Assembly (NCBI RefSeq): GCF_030997045.1
Contig: NZ_CP116899.1
Location: 1,860,001 to 1,924,000 of the forward strand
From: Microbulbifer sp. TB1203
GTDB lineage: Bacteria > Pseudomonadota > Gammaproteobacteria > Pseudomonadales > Cellvibrionaceae
Direction: 5' to 3'
Length of the DNA stretch: 64,000 nt
Shown: positions 19,362 through 28,058 of the stretch, piece by piece
Position numbering within the stretch: the first letter of the stretch is position 1
Layout: each line of letters begins with the position of its first letter
Made by a program: the position numbers and the translations under genes
The notes under the pieces: model-generated
Told to the model about the DNA's origin: nothing
Databases searched by the model: none
What the model saw: only the letters and a program-made list of their open reading frames with translations

Positions 19362-20581
19362 AGCTTGTCGTCGATGGTAATGGTCTGCGGCTCTCCCCAC
19401 TCGGCTTTGGGCAGCGATTCCACCGCGCCCTGCCAGTCCCCCGGCGCCGGTCTCGCGTCGCCGTTGATGGCCAGTCGCGCCACCAGCTGCACTGAATCCG
19501 CACCCTTCAGGGAGCGCCCCGGCATCATCGCGCGGGATTCATCCAGCACCACCTCGGCGGGCAGTTGGCCGGCAGTGAGTTTGACGATGGCCAGCGGCAT
19601 GGGACTGTCGGCGCCGCGGGCGTATATAAATACCGGGGTGGCGGGCTCGGGGGAAACCCCTGTGCCCAACTTCACCTGCACACGAATTGACGGGCCGTCG
19701 GCAGCCGTGGCGTCGGCCTTGGCCGCCACCGGGTCACCCTTTTCCGCCAGCGCAGCCTCGGCCCGGGCCACTCCGGCGGCCAGCGCCTGCGCCGCCGTAG
19801 AATCCGGCGACAGCTGGTCCAGCGCGCGCTGCCAGTAATCCCGCGCCGCCCGATATTCGTCCCGGTCGAAGGCGGCAATGCCCGCCAGGCCAAGCGCGGT
19901 GCCGTTACCCGGCTGTACCTGCAGCACCTCGTGCACCAATTCGCGCACCTCTTCGGTGATCCGGGAACCGCCGGCGAAGAACAGCGCCTGCGCCAGTTCC
20001 GCCTTGATCCCCACCGCCTGCGGCTCGCTGGCCACTATCGCGCGATACTCAGCCACTGCGCCAAGCGGGTCACCACTTACCAGCAGGCGCTGTGCCAGCA
20101 CATAGCGGCCGGTAAGGTCTTCCGGGTGGGTTTGTGTGCGCTCGCGCAGCTGGCGGGTGATCCGCGCCTCGGTCTGCTCGTCGGAGCGCCCCTGCTGGCT
20201 GGCGACGACATCCCGATACAGCGCCAAGTCGTCGTAGCGGTCTGAGAAGGCGTAGAGCCCCAGCGCCAACAGTGGCACCAGCGCCGCCAGGCCGATCAGC
20301 AGGCTACGGCCGCCGCCGGAGGAGACATTCGCACCAGCGGACTCCTCCGCCGCGAGCAGGTTGCGCGCCATCTCCGCTTCCAGTTGCGCATACTGCTGCC
20401 GGTCGATCGAACCGCTGTCCAGGGCGGATTGCAGTTCCGCGCGCTGTTCGCGATACAGGGCCGCCAGCGCCGCGCGCTTGTCGGAGTCCTGCCGGGCGCC
20501 AATGCCGCGCAGCGCCGGCCACAGAATTACAAAGGCCAGCGGCAGAATCAGCAGCGCCAGGCCCAGCCAGAGTTCAGTCAT
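19358..20581 (-). CDS. ccmI: Cytochrome c biogenesis protein CcmI
   Basis: 407 residues. The N-terminus has one or two membrane segments (LWLGLALLILPLAFVILWPAL, ~4-24, and SLLIGLAALVPLLALGLYAF, ~93-112) enclosing a coiled-coil/Leu-rich region, followed by a TPR-rich periplasmic part (~140-300). CcmI chaperones apocytochrome c to the CcmFH haem lyase. The start overlaps the ccmH end by 8 nt, so the two are translationally coupled. The stop codon lies inside a REP palindrome. Confidence 0.92.
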   Translation of the reverse strand: MTELWLGLALLILPLAFVILWPALRGIGARQDSDKRAALAALYREQRAELQSALDSGSIDRQQYAQLEAEMARNLLAAEESAGANVSSGGGRSLLIGLAALVPLLALGLYAFSDRYDDLALYRDVVASQQGRSDEQTEARITRQLRERTQTHPEDLTGRYVLAQRLLVSGDPLGAVAEYRAIVASEPQAVGIKAELAQALFFAGGSRITEEVRELVHEVLQVQPGNGTALGLAGIAAFDRDEYRAARDYWQRALDQLSPDSTAAQALAAGVARAEAALAEKGDPVAAKADATAADGPSIRVQVKLGTGVSPEPATPVFIYARGADSPMPLAIVKLTAGQLPAEVVLDESRAMMPGRSLKGADSVQLVARLAINGDARPAPGDWQGAVESLPKAEWGEPQTITIDDKL

Positions 20582-21089
20582 CTTGTCGCTTCCCGCCGCT
20601 CTCGTCTTCCCCCAGCAGCTGTCGCAGCCGCCGGCGCTCGTCTTCGCTCAATTCGCCGCTGGCGTCCTCCTGGCGTGCGCCGGAGCCGCTGCGCGAGCGC
20701 ACAACGATCACTATTAGCACCAGCAGCCCGATGGCCGCAAACACCCCAGGCGCCAGCCACAGGGCCAGCGTATTGCGCTGCAGCGGGGGGCGGTAGAGCA
20801 CAAAATCCCCATAGCGGGCCACCATGTAGTCGGATATTTCCCGATCCGTGAAACCCTCTTCCAGCAGCCGGCGGATCTCCCGGCGCAGATCCCCCGCCAC
20901 CGGCGAGTCGGAACCCGCCAGGTTCTGGTTCTGGCATTTGGGGCAGCGCATCTCCTCGATCAGCACTTCATAGCGCGCCTGCAGCTCCGGCGTGGACAGC
21001 TGCTCCACCTCCACTGTCGCCAGCGCGGCGAGGGACAGGCAGGCACACAGTGCCGCGGCAATCAGGGCTCGACAGCTTGTCTGTCTCAC
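20574..21089 (-). CDS. ccmH: Cytochrome c maturation protein CcmH
   Basis: 171 residues: signal peptide (~1-25), periplasmic helical domain with the redox motif RCPKCQNQN (C49, C52), the GDLRREIRRLLEEGFTDREI segment, then a C-terminal membrane helix (LALWLAPGVFAAIGLLVLIVIVV, ~108-130) and a charged tail. It reduces the apocytochrome CXXCH cysteines and works with CcmF in haem ligation. It overlaps ccmI. Unusually, ccmG is not directly upstream; a tRNA pair, a BCCT transporter and a YigZ gene intervene. Confidence 0.95.
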   Translation of the reverse strand: MRQTSCRALIAAALCACLSLAALATVEVEQLSTPELQARYEVLIEEMRCPKCQNQNLAGSDSPVAGDLRREIRRLLEEGFTDREISDYMVARYGDFVLYRPPLQRNTLALWLAPGVFAAIGLLVLIVIVVRSRSGSGARQEDASGELSEDERRRLRQLLGEDESGGKRQDD

Positions 21090-21209
21090 GGGGGTCTCCG
21101 GCGGAAATTTGCGCGATTATAGCAGCGCCACCGGACGGGGCACACGCCCCGATGTCTCCGGGAAGGTGGCTTAACTTATTGAAAGACAAAAATTTTTTCA
21201 CCGGAGGCG

Positions 21210-21237
21210 TTGACGGGCAAAAAAATATCATTAAGAT
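21210..21237 (+). promoter_or_regulatory. Sigma-70 promoter for tRNA-Val/tRNA-Asp
   Basis: -35 TTGACG (21210-21215), 16-bp spacer rich in A, -10 TAAGAT (21232-21237), ending 17 bp before the tRNA-Val 5' end. Confidence 0.7.
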
Positions 21238-21254
21238 ACGCAGCTCCTGACGCG

Positions 21255-21330
21255 GGGTGGTTAGCTCAGTTGGGAGAGCGGCGGCCTTACAAGCCGTAGG
21301 TCACAGGTTCGACCCCTGTACCACCCACCA
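21255..21330 (+). tRNA. tRNA-Val (anticodon TAC)
   Basis: 76 nt with encoded CCA. Acceptor GGGTGGT/ACCACCC, D-arm GCTCAGTTGGGAGAGC, anticodon stem CGGCC-TTACAA loop reading TAC, T-arm ACAGGTTCGACCCCTGT. Confidence 0.97.
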
Positions 21331-21379
21331 CTTTCCTTTCACCTGCCGAGCAGGTTTTCACAGGGGAAGCAGGGATCGC

Positions 21380-21456
21380 GGACCGGTAGTTCAGTTGGTT
21401 AGAATGCCGGCCTGTCACGCCGGAGGTCGCGGGTTCGAGTCCCGTCCGGTCCGCCA
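21380..21456 (+). tRNA. tRNA-Asp (anticodon GTC)
   Basis: 77 nt with encoded CCA. Acceptor GGACCGG/CCGGTCC, D-loop TTCAGTTGGTTAGAA, anticodon loop CTGTCAC reading GTC, T-arm CGCGGGTTCGAGTCCCG. Cotranscribed with tRNA-Val. Its 3' end is part of a large palindrome with the terminator (see findings). Confidence 0.97.
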
Positions 21457-21511
21457 TATACAAAAAAGCCCTTCTCGCAAGAGAGGGGCTTTTTTGTATA
21501 TGGCGGACCGG
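21446..21511 (+). terminator. Terminator of the tRNA-Val/Asp unit inside a 31-bp-arm palindrome
   Basis: Stem AAAAAAGCCCTTCTC / GAGAGGGGCTTTTTT with loop GCAA gives an ordinary rho-independent terminator. The symmetry continues outward to CCGGTCCGCCATATAC on the left (the tRNA-Asp 3' end) and GTATATGGCGGACCGG on the right, with a single mismatch (a possible G-U pair) in 31 bp per arm. Confidence 0.85.
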
Positions 21512-21636
21512 CTACGACAAAATTGCCGGGAGCAATTTTGGATGCCGAAGGCGCCCGAAGGGTGAGCGCCATGACGGCGCTCATCAGTCCCATCCGGTTC
21601 AAGCCAGCAGCAGGGCGACAATCTTTCCAATAAAAT

Positions 21637-23160
21637 TCAATTGGCTCCCTCCTCTTCGTAATCCTTCGTCAAGTGGACCCGATAAGCCATAAGCCCCAGA
21701 CTTCCCCCACTCCCCAAAACAATCAAAACCCCAGGCAACCCCGCCAAATTGGCCAACATCTTGATCCCATCGGAACCGAGGTAAGTGGCGCTACACCAGC
21801 CCACAATCCCAATCACACCGGCCCACAGCAGCTTGATCCCAAACGGCGATCCCATATGCTCGGCGGTGACCGAGCGCATGCAGAGCCCGCCTATCGCATC
21901 CGTATTGGAATCCGTTGCAGTAATGAAAGAGATAAAACAGGCGAAGATAAAAAACAGGCTGAGCACAATGCTGCCGGGCAGATAACTGAACAGCTGGTAG
22001 GCCATAGCTGCCAGTCCCTCGCTCCGATAGACACCGTACATGGCACCGCCATTCTGGATATCGAAATACAGCGCGGAGAGCCCAAAGGTGGAAAACCATA
22101 AAAAGCCAAAAATGGACGGCAGCAGCAAATTGACCAGAATAAACTGCCGCACTGTGTAACCCCGGGCTATCTTGCCCAGAAACAGGCAGGACAAGGGCGC
22201 CCAGGCAAACCAACTGGCGAAGAAGGCAGTGGTCCACCAGCCGGACCAGCGGCTGGATGCGGGCTCATTGAAAAGCAGGTGACGCGGGATAAAGCCGGTC
22301 AGGTATTCGGCCAGGGATTGGCTGCCCAGTTTGATGATAAAGATACTGGGCCCCACAACCAGCACATACAGCATCAGCAATACGAACAACACCGTATTGA
22401 TACGGGCCAGCACCTGTATGCCCTGGCCCAGGCCGCTGGCGGCGGAGAGCAGCGCGACGGCGACGATAAACGCCGCGGTGGCGGCGTAGACCTGCGGCGA
22501 CTTGGGGATGCCGAACAGCACCTGCAAGCCGTCGCCAATCAGCAGCAGGCCGGCACTCAGCACCGCGGACATTCCCACCACCACGGCGAACAGTACCAGT
22601 GCATCGATACCTTGTGCAGTCTTCTCCCCCAAGTGATCTCCCAGCAAGGGCCGCAACAGGGAGCCCACGGAAAAGCTGTGGCCGCAATTATAGAAAGCCA
22701 GGGCGAAGGCCAGAGCGGCGACGGTGTAGATGGCGTAGGGCGCCAGGGTCCAGTGTACGAACACACTGGACATGGCAAAGCGCATCGCCTCTGCGCCGCC
22801 CGGTTCAACGCCGGTAAAGGGCGGCGGTTCATGGAGGTGTACCACCGGTTCCGCCACCGCCCAGAACAGGATACCCATGGCGATGACTGTGGTGAGGGAT
22901 ACCGAAAACCAGCGAAAAGGAGAATAGATGGGCTGAGCGCCGTCCCCACCGATACGCACTCGGCCGAGGGGTGAGAAGAAAATATAAATACACAGGGCGA
23001 GCAGTGCCAGGGCGCCGTAGAGAAACAGGAAGGAAAAGTTTTCGATTATCGCTGCGTTGACGGCGGAAGTGAGCTGGATAAAGTTTTGTTTATCCACCGC
23101 GGTGGCTGCCAGCACTGCCAGAATGCCGGCCAGCGCGGGCCAGAAGGTAATGGGCTTCAA
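21637..23160 (-). CDS. BCCT-family betaine/choline/carnitine transporter
   Basis: About 507 residues if started at the TTG at 23160 (LKPITFWPALAGIL, the usual family N-terminus); no ATG or GTG lies nearby in frame and the open frame extends upstream to 23454 without family-like sequence, so the start is uncertain. Twelve hydrophobic segments are visible. The BCCT core is present as WWTTAFFASWFAWAPLSCLF followed by LGKIARGYTVRQF, and the helix-4 region as ILFWAVAEPVVH. These are Na+- or H+-coupled importers of compatible solutes. It lies between ccmH and ccmG parts of the cytochrome cluster but has no functional link to them. Confidence 0.88.
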   Translation of the reverse strand: MKPITFWPALAGILAVLAATAVDKQNFIQLTSAVNAAIIENFSFLFLYGALALLALCIYIFFSPLGRVRIGGDGAQPIYSPFRWFSVSLTTVIAMGILFWAVAEPVVHLHEPPPFTGVEPGGAEAMRFAMSSVFVHWTLAPYAIYTVAALAFALAFYNCGHSFSVGSLLRPLLGDHLGEKTAQGIDALVLFAVVVGMSAVLSAGLLLIGDGLQVLFGIPKSPQVYAATAAFIVAVALLSAASGLGQGIQVLARINTVLFVLLMLYVLVVGPSIFIIKLGSQSLAEYLTGFIPRHLLFNEPASSRWSGWWTTAFFASWFAWAPLSCLFLGKIARGYTVRQFILVNLLLPSIFGFLWFSTFGLSALYFDIQNGGAMYGVYRSEGLAAMAYQLFSYLPGSIVLSLFFIFACFISFITATDSNTDAIGGLCMRSVTAEHMGSPFGIKLLWAGVIGIVGWCSATYLGSDGIKMLANLAGLPGVLIVLGSGGSLGLMAYRVHLTKDYEEEGAN

Positions 23161-23200
23161 ATGCCCTATCGTTTTGCGATAATAAACAAGGCCCGCGCGG

Positions 23201-23284
23201 CTAGTCACTGGTCGCCCCCAAGACGAAGCGGTCCCTGCCGCGTTCGAGGAGTTTGAACAGGCCGAGGATGAGAGCCTGTAGCAT
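23201..23284 (-). CDS. Possible 27-residue small ORF upstream of the BCCT gene
   Basis: ATG at 23284 with AGGA 10 nt upstream; the product MLQALILGLFKLLERGRDRF plus seven residues is an amphipathic helix followed by a charged tail. It ends 40 nt before the likely TTG start of the transporter. Could be a leader peptide or a small membrane-associated protein; not recognised as a known family. Confidence 0.35.
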   Translation of the reverse strand: MLQALILGLFKLLERGRDRFVLGATSD

Positions 23285-23446
23285 TTAGGTGGCTTCCTGT
23301 TTGTTGTTATCGGTGTGGTGCTTCCCGGCAAAAGTATCGCTGTATGGAGAGCTAGGCAAGTTTCGGGGTATGGCCCCGCTTTGCGGGGCCTGCCGAGCTG
23401 GAGCTCGGCGTTCCCAGGCGGAGCTGGGGCTCCGCGGTCCCGGGGG

Positions 23447-24043
23447 CTAGTCAATGAGGATTTTGAAGCTTTCCGCCAACAGTTGCTCTCTCAGCGCCGG
23501 CCACTGATCTTGAGGTAGTTTCAGCTGCATGCTGACCTTTTCGCTGTAATCCGCATCCTCGCAAGTGCCTCCCTGCTGCCCGACCAGGAAGCGCAGGCGG
23601 GATTCCTGGGCGAAGTCGCAGGTTACCTGTACCTGCAGCAGGGGAACGAAGGGTTTGAGCTCGGCCTGTTGCAGTGCGGTGCCCACTGCGCCGCGGTAGG
23701 CGCGCATCAGACCGCCGACGCCGAGTTTGGTGCCGCCGAAATAGCGGGTGACGATGGCACCCACATTGCCTACCTGCTGCTTGAGCAGCAGTTCGAGCAT
23801 GGGGCGCCCGGCGCTGCCGCCGGGCTCGCCGTCGTCGTCCGCCTGCATCACTTCGGGGTTTGAGGGGTTGCCGATCACCACTGCGGTACAGTGGTGGGTG
23901 GCGTCCGGGTATTGCGCGCGGACGGCGTCCAGCTGCTGCTGGAAGGCCGCTTTATTTCCCACCGGTCCGAGCCAGCAGATAAAGCGGCTTTTCTTTTCTT
24001 CCGTCTCAGCGACAACGGGCGAGCAGGGAATCTGATAGCTCAC
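23447..24043 (-). CDS. YigZ/IMPACT-family protein
   Basis: 198 residues from the GTG at 24043 (VSYQIPCSPVVAETEEKKSRFI), matching the usual start of YigZ; a longer frame to 24133 overlaps ccmG in another frame and is rejected. IMPACT N-terminal domain with HHCTAVVIG, DDGEPGGSAGRPMLELL and VGAIVTRYFGGTKLGVGGLMRAY, then a C-terminal DUF1949-like domain. Homologues are linked to translation/GCN2-type regulation, but the bacterial role is undefined. The start overlaps the end of ccmG by 38 nt, so it probably belongs to the ccmA-G transcript. Confidence 0.88.
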   Translation of the reverse strand: MSYQIPCSPVVAETEEKKSRFICWLGPVGNKAAFQQQLDAVRAQYPDATHHCTAVVIGNPSNPEVMQADDDGEPGGSAGRPMLELLLKQQVGNVGAIVTRYFGGTKLGVGGLMRAYRGAVGTALQQAELKPFVPLLQVQVTCDFAQESRLRFLVGQQGGTCEDADYSEKVSMQLKLPQDQWPALREQLLAESFKILID

Positions 24044-24596
24044 CGGCAAATTCGTCCCAGCGCTGTTGTTGCAGTTTCTGATACAGCGGCTGCAGCTTGG
24101 TCTGCCAAATGCGGTCGTCCACCACGCCCACATGTTTGCAGCGAATCACTCCCTCCGCATCCACCAGGAAGGTTTCCGGCGCGCCGAACACGCCCAGGTC
24201 CAGGGCCAGGCGCCCCTCTTTGTCGGCGATGCTGAACAGGTAGGGATTGTGGAATTTTTCCAGCCATTTCTGCGCTTCCGCACCGTCGTCTTTCAGGTTG
24301 ATGCCCACGATGGGCACGCCCTCTTCCGCCAGCTTGTTTAAAAAGGGATGCTCCACACGGCAGGCAATGCACCAAGTCGCCCACACATTCAGCAACAGCG
24401 GTTTCGCCGGCAGATCGCTACGTTGCATATTTTTTTCTTTTCCACTCTCGGCCAACTGCGGCAGGGAAAATTGCGGCACCGGCTTGTTGAGCAGGGCGGA
24501 GGGCATATCCTGGGGATTGAGGGAGAGACCGCGCCAGAACAGCAGCGCCAGCGCGGCGAAGATAATCAACGGCAGAAACAGTTTCAGTCGCGCCAC
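24006..24596 (-). CDS. ccmG: Thiol:disulfide interchange protein CcmG (DsbE)
   Basis: 196 residues: N-terminal membrane anchor (LFLPLIIFAALALLFW, ~5-21), then a periplasmic thioredoxin fold with NVWATWCIACRVEHP (C76, C79) and the family's GVPIVGINLKDD and GVFGAPETFLVDAEG (cis-Pro) motifs. CcmG keeps apocytochrome or CcmH thiols reduced. WCIAC differs from the more usual WCPTC/WCVPC dipeptide. Lies 10 nt downstream of ccmF. Confidence 0.95.
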   Translation of the reverse strand: MARLKLFLPLIIFAALALLFWRGLSLNPQDMPSALLNKPVPQFSLPQLAESGKEKNMQRSDLPAKPLLLNVWATWCIACRVEHPFLNKLAEEGVPIVGINLKDDGAEAQKWLEKFHNPYLFSIADKEGRLALDLGVFGAPETFLVDAEGVIRCKHVGVVDDRIWQTKLQPLYQKLQQQRWDEFAGELSDSLLARCR

Positions 24597-24605
24597 AATG
24601 ACTCC

Positions 24606-26588
24606 TTACGCAATCGCGGGGACAGCGGTTTCGGCCGCGCGCGCGGCCTTGAGTTTGCGGTAGCGCTTGTCCGCCACCGCGATGCCGCCGCCGATGGCCA
24701 TCAACAGCGCCCCCAGCCAGATCCACACCACAAACGCCTTGTACTGCAGGCGCACCCCCCAGTCGCCGCCGGGATTGTCTTTGTCCAGCGGTTCGCCGAG
24801 GGCCGCATAGAGGTCGCGGAACAGACCGGTGTCGATGGCCGCTTCGGTCATGGTATTGCCGCCGGAGAGATAATTGCGTTTCTGCGGCAGCAGTTCCGCT
24901 ATCGCTTCGCCGTTGCGGCTGACAAAAAGCACGCCCTCGGAGGCGCGGTAGTTGGGGCCCTGTACGGAACGCACGCCGTCGAAACGGAAATCGTAGCCGG
25001 CCACTTCATAGCTGCTGCCCGGGGACATACGCAGGTCGCGCTCGACACTGTACACACTGGTCAGCGCCACACCCAGTGCCGTCACCGCCAGGCCGGCATG
25101 GGCCAGGTGCATGCCGTAGTAGCTGGCGCGCTGGCGCCTGAGTCCGGCGGCAAAGGAATCGGCGTTGCGGGTTTTGGCAAAAATATCCGCAACGCTGGCC
25201 GCGACAACCCAGGTGCCGACAAAAATTCCCAGCGCCGCGCCCCAGTGGAACTCGCCCAGGGCAAAAGGCAGTGCCAGCGCTGCGATCCCCGCAACCGCAA
25301 ATGGCGGGCCCCAGGCGCGCAGCAGTTTGTCCCAGCGGCTGTCCTTCCAGTTGGCGTGAATACCCAGACCCAACAGCAGGCAGAGCAGCGCCATCAGCGG
25401 TACGAAGAACATATTGAAAAACGGCGGGCCCACGCTGATCTTGCCCCAGTTGAGCGCATCCGCCAGCAGCGGGTAGAGGGTACCGGTGAGCACCACACCC
25501 ATAACCAGCACCAGAAGGACATTGTTGCCCAGCAGGAAAGTCTCCCGCGCACGGAAAGAAAAAACACTCTGTGCACTTACCGCCGGCGCGCGCAGGGCGA
25601 AGAGCAGCAGGGAGAGGCCGATTACGATAGCCAGGAACACGAGAATAAATCCGCCGCGCAGCGGATCGGTGGCAAAAGCGTGCACCGAGGTGAGCACCCC
25701 GGAGCGTACCAGGAAAGTGCCCAGCAGGCTCAGGCTGAAAGCGAAAATGGCCAGCAGGATGGTCCAGCTTTTAAACAGACCGCGTTTTTCGCTCACCGCG
25801 AGCGAGTGCAAGAGTGCGGTACCCACCAGCCAGGGCATAAAGGAGGCGTTCTCCACCGGGTCCCAGAACCACCAGCCGCCCCAGCCCAGTTCGTAGTAGG
25901 CCCACCAGCTGCCCAGGGCGATGCCCAGGGTGAGAAATGACCAGGCCACCGCGGTCCAGGGGCGCGCCCAGCGGGCCCAGGCGCTGTCCAGATGGCCGCC
26001 GAGCAATGCGGCGATGGCGAAGGCGAAGGCCACGGAAAAACCAACATAACCCATATACAGCAGCGGGGGGTGGATGATCATGCCCGGGTCCTGCAGCAGC
26101 GGGTTGAGGTCGGTGCCCTCCACCGGCGGAAACGGCAGGCTGCGATCGAAGGGGTTGGAGGTGAGCAGGATAAACAGGAAGAAACCCACTAGCACCAGGC
26201 CCAGCACCGAAAGTACACGGGCAACCAGCTCCGTCGGCAGTTGGCGGCTGAACAGGGCCACCGCCGCGGCCCAGCCGGCCTGCATCAGCAACCAGAGCAG
26301 GATCGAGCCCTCGTGGCCGCCCCACACCGCGGTGATCTTGTAGTGCAGTGGCAGGATGCTGTTGGAGTTCTGCGCCACGTACAAAACGGAAAAATCGCTC
26401 TGTACAAAAGCGACGGTGAGGCACACAAAGGCGATGGCGGTAAATACCAGCACCCCCAGGGCCAGCGGGCGCCCCGCTTCCATCCACAGCGGACGGGCGG
26501 TATAGCTGCCGGCCATGGGCACTGCGGCCAGCGCGATGGAAAGCAGCAGGCCGACGATCAGCGCGAAGTGACCAAATTCCGGGGTCAT
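24606..26588 (-). CDS. ccmF: Haem lyase subunit CcmF
   Basis: 660 residues with about 14-15 transmembrane segments. The WWD domain GWGGWWFWDPVENASFMPW and flanking His residues (VWGGHEGSILLW; ALLHSLAVSEKRG) mark CcmF, which carries haem b and attaches haem to apocytochrome c with CcmH. The start overlaps the ccmE stop by 4 nt. Length and motifs are normal. Confidence 0.96.
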   Translation of the reverse strand: MTPEFGHFALIVGLLLSIALAAVPMAGSYTARPLWMEAGRPLALGVLVFTAIAFVCLTVAFVQSDFSVLYVAQNSNSILPLHYKITAVWGGHEGSILLWLLMQAGWAAAVALFSRQLPTELVARVLSVLGLVLVGFFLFILLTSNPFDRSLPFPPVEGTDLNPLLQDPGMIIHPPLLYMGYVGFSVAFAFAIAALLGGHLDSAWARWARPWTAVAWSFLTLGIALGSWWAYYELGWGGWWFWDPVENASFMPWLVGTALLHSLAVSEKRGLFKSWTILLAIFAFSLSLLGTFLVRSGVLTSVHAFATDPLRGGFILVFLAIVIGLSLLLFALRAPAVSAQSVFSFRARETFLLGNNVLLVLVMGVVLTGTLYPLLADALNWGKISVGPPFFNMFFVPLMALLCLLLGLGIHANWKDSRWDKLLRAWGPPFAVAGIAALALPFALGEFHWGAALGIFVGTWVVAASVADIFAKTRNADSFAAGLRRQRASYYGMHLAHAGLAVTALGVALTSVYSVERDLRMSPGSSYEVAGYDFRFDGVRSVQGPNYRASEGVLFVSRNGEAIAELLPQKRNYLSGGNTMTEAAIDTGLFRDLYAALGEPLDKDNPGGDWGVRLQYKAFVVWIWLGALLMAIGGGIAVADKRYRKLKAARAAETAVPAIA

Positions 26589-27034
26589 ATTTTTGCCCCG
26601 TCCGCGCAGCTGGCGTTCTCGCCCATCGAATCCGCCACTTCCGGCGGCGTGTAGTTTTCATCGTGCTTGGCCAGCACCTGATCGGCGCGCACTGTGCCGT
26701 CCCGCATCAGTACGCCGGTAACCACCGCGGCCTCTCCCTCGGCGAAGAGATCCGGCAGCAGTTTGTCATACGTCACCTCCAGATCCGCCTCGCCGTCGGT
26801 GAGTGCGAAGCGCACCTCCAGGCTGTCCGGTGCGCGCTGCACGCTGTCGGGCACCACACAACCGCCGGCGCGGATGCGCCTGTCGAAGGGTACGTCGCCG
26901 GCGGCGAAGGCGCTGGGAGCGTAAAAGTAGTTGATGTTGTTGCGCATGGCGTAGGTGACAAAGCCCACCGCGGCGCTGGAGAGTCCCACCAGAACCACCA
27001 CTAGAATCAGGCGCTGTTTGCGTGCTGGATGCAT
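26585..27034 (-). CDS. ccmE: Periplasmic haem chaperone CcmE
   Basis: 149 residues: N-terminal membrane anchor (LILVVVLVGLSSAAVGFV, ~9-26) and a periplasmic OB fold with NINYFYAPSAFAAG, VTGVLMRDGTVRADQVLAKHDENY, including H124 (covalent haem histidine) and Y128. The segment RAGGCVVPDSV has Cys59 where Met or another residue is common. Receives haem from CcmABCD and passes it to CcmF. Coupled to ccmF by a 4-nt overlap. Confidence 0.95.
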   Translation of the reverse strand: MHPARKQRLILVVVLVGLSSAAVGFVTYAMRNNINYFYAPSAFAAGDVPFDRRIRAGGCVVPDSVQRAPDSLEVRFALTDGEADLEVTYDKLLPDLFAEGEAAVVTGVLMRDGTVRADQVLAKHDENYTPPEVADSMGENASCADGAKI

Positions 27035-27079
27035 AGTTGTTCTCTGTAACGCGATATCGATCGCGGCCGGCGGCCGCTC

Positions 27080-27298
27080 TTATACGGGTTCGGCCGCTAT
27101 GTTTTCCGATCTCTTCCGCCTGGCCTCGGCAATGCGCCGCTGCCGTTGCAGCTCCCGCTGCAACCGGCGGCGATGGAGGGCCGGCTGGATCGCGAGCCCG
27201 GCCAGGACCAGCAGGGTGACGCCGTAGCAAAACCACACATAGACACCGTGGCCATCCATCGCCAGGAAATCGGCGAGGCCGGAAAACTGGAACTGCAT
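27080..27298 (-). CDS. ccmD: Haem exporter protein CcmD
   Basis: 72 residues with one membrane helix (VYVWFCYGVTLLVLAGLAIQP, ~19-39) after the family's N-terminal LADFLAMDGHG, then a strongly basic tail. CcmD releases holo-CcmE from CcmABC. Position between ccmC (1 nt upstream) and ccmE confirms the call despite the short length. A degenerate REP-like GGCCGGCGGCCGC lies between ccmD and ccmE. Confidence 0.93.
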   Translation of the reverse strand: MQFQFSGLADFLAMDGHGVYVWFCYGVTLLVLAGLAIQPALHRRRLQRELQRQRRIAEARRKRSENIAAEPV

Positions 27299-27299
27299 C

Positions 27300-28058
27300 T
27301 TAGCTCCCCTCCCCCAGTGCTTGCTGCACCCACTGAGTGCGCCACTCGCGCTGCAGCACCAGGCTGCGGGTGTGCGCGATCAGGGTCCAGGCATAAAAAC
27401 AGTAAAAACCGGCAATCATGGTGAGCAGCGGATAGAACATGCTCGGGTCTATGCTGTTGGACTGGGTCAACTTGATACTGGCCGGCTGGTGCAGGGTAAA
27501 CCACCAGTCCACCGACTTGTAGATAATCGGAATATTCACCGTACCCACCAGCGCCAGCAGCGCACAGGCCCTGTCCGCCACCTGCTCGCGGCTGAAGGCG
27601 CGGGACAGCGCCAGCACGCCGATATACAGGAGCAGCAGGATCAGCATGGAAGTGATGCGCGCATCCCACACCCAGTAGGTGCCCCAGGTGGGTTTGCCCC
27701 AGAGGGCGCCAGTGAACAGTGCGATAAAAGTGAGCGCCGCGCCGATGGGCGCCGCCGCGCGCATCACCACGAAGGAGAGTTTCATTTTCCAGATGAGGCC
27801 GATGGCGCCGCTCACCGCCATAATGTAGTAGCCGGCCAGGGCCAGGAAGGCGGCGGGCACATGGATATAGATAATCCGGTAGCTGTTGCCCTGTTTGGCG
27901 TCCTGCGGCGCAAAACCCAGCCCCCAGGCGCTGCCGACCGCCAGCAGCACCAGGCTCGCCAGCGCCAGCCACGGCAGCCAGGCGCCGGTCTTGTGGTAAA
28001 ACCAGCGCGGCGAACCCAAGCGGTGAAACCATTCCCAAGCCAAACGGGACCTCCCCAT
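27300..28058 (-). CDS. ccmC: Haem transporter CcmC
   Basis: 252 residues from the ATG at 28058, which overlaps the ccmB stop (TGATG); the TTG one codon earlier is less likely. Six transmembrane segments; WWD-type motif WGTYWVWDAR with flanking histidines (YIHVPAAF; VDWWFTLHQPAS). CcmC loads haem onto CcmE H124. Family length and order are normal. Confidence 0.95.
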   Translation of the reverse strand: MGRSRLAWEWFHRLGSPRWFYHKTGAWLPWLALASLVLLAVGSAWGLGFAPQDAKQGNSYRIIYIHVPAAFLALAGYYIMAVSGAIGLIWKMKLSFVVMRAAAPIGAALTFIALFTGALWGKPTWGTYWVWDARITSMLILLLLYIGVLALSRAFSREQVADRACALLALVGTVNIPIIYKSVDWWFTLHQPASIKLTQSNSIDPSMFYPLLTMIAGFYCFYAWTLIAHTRSLVLQREWRTQWVQQALGEGS

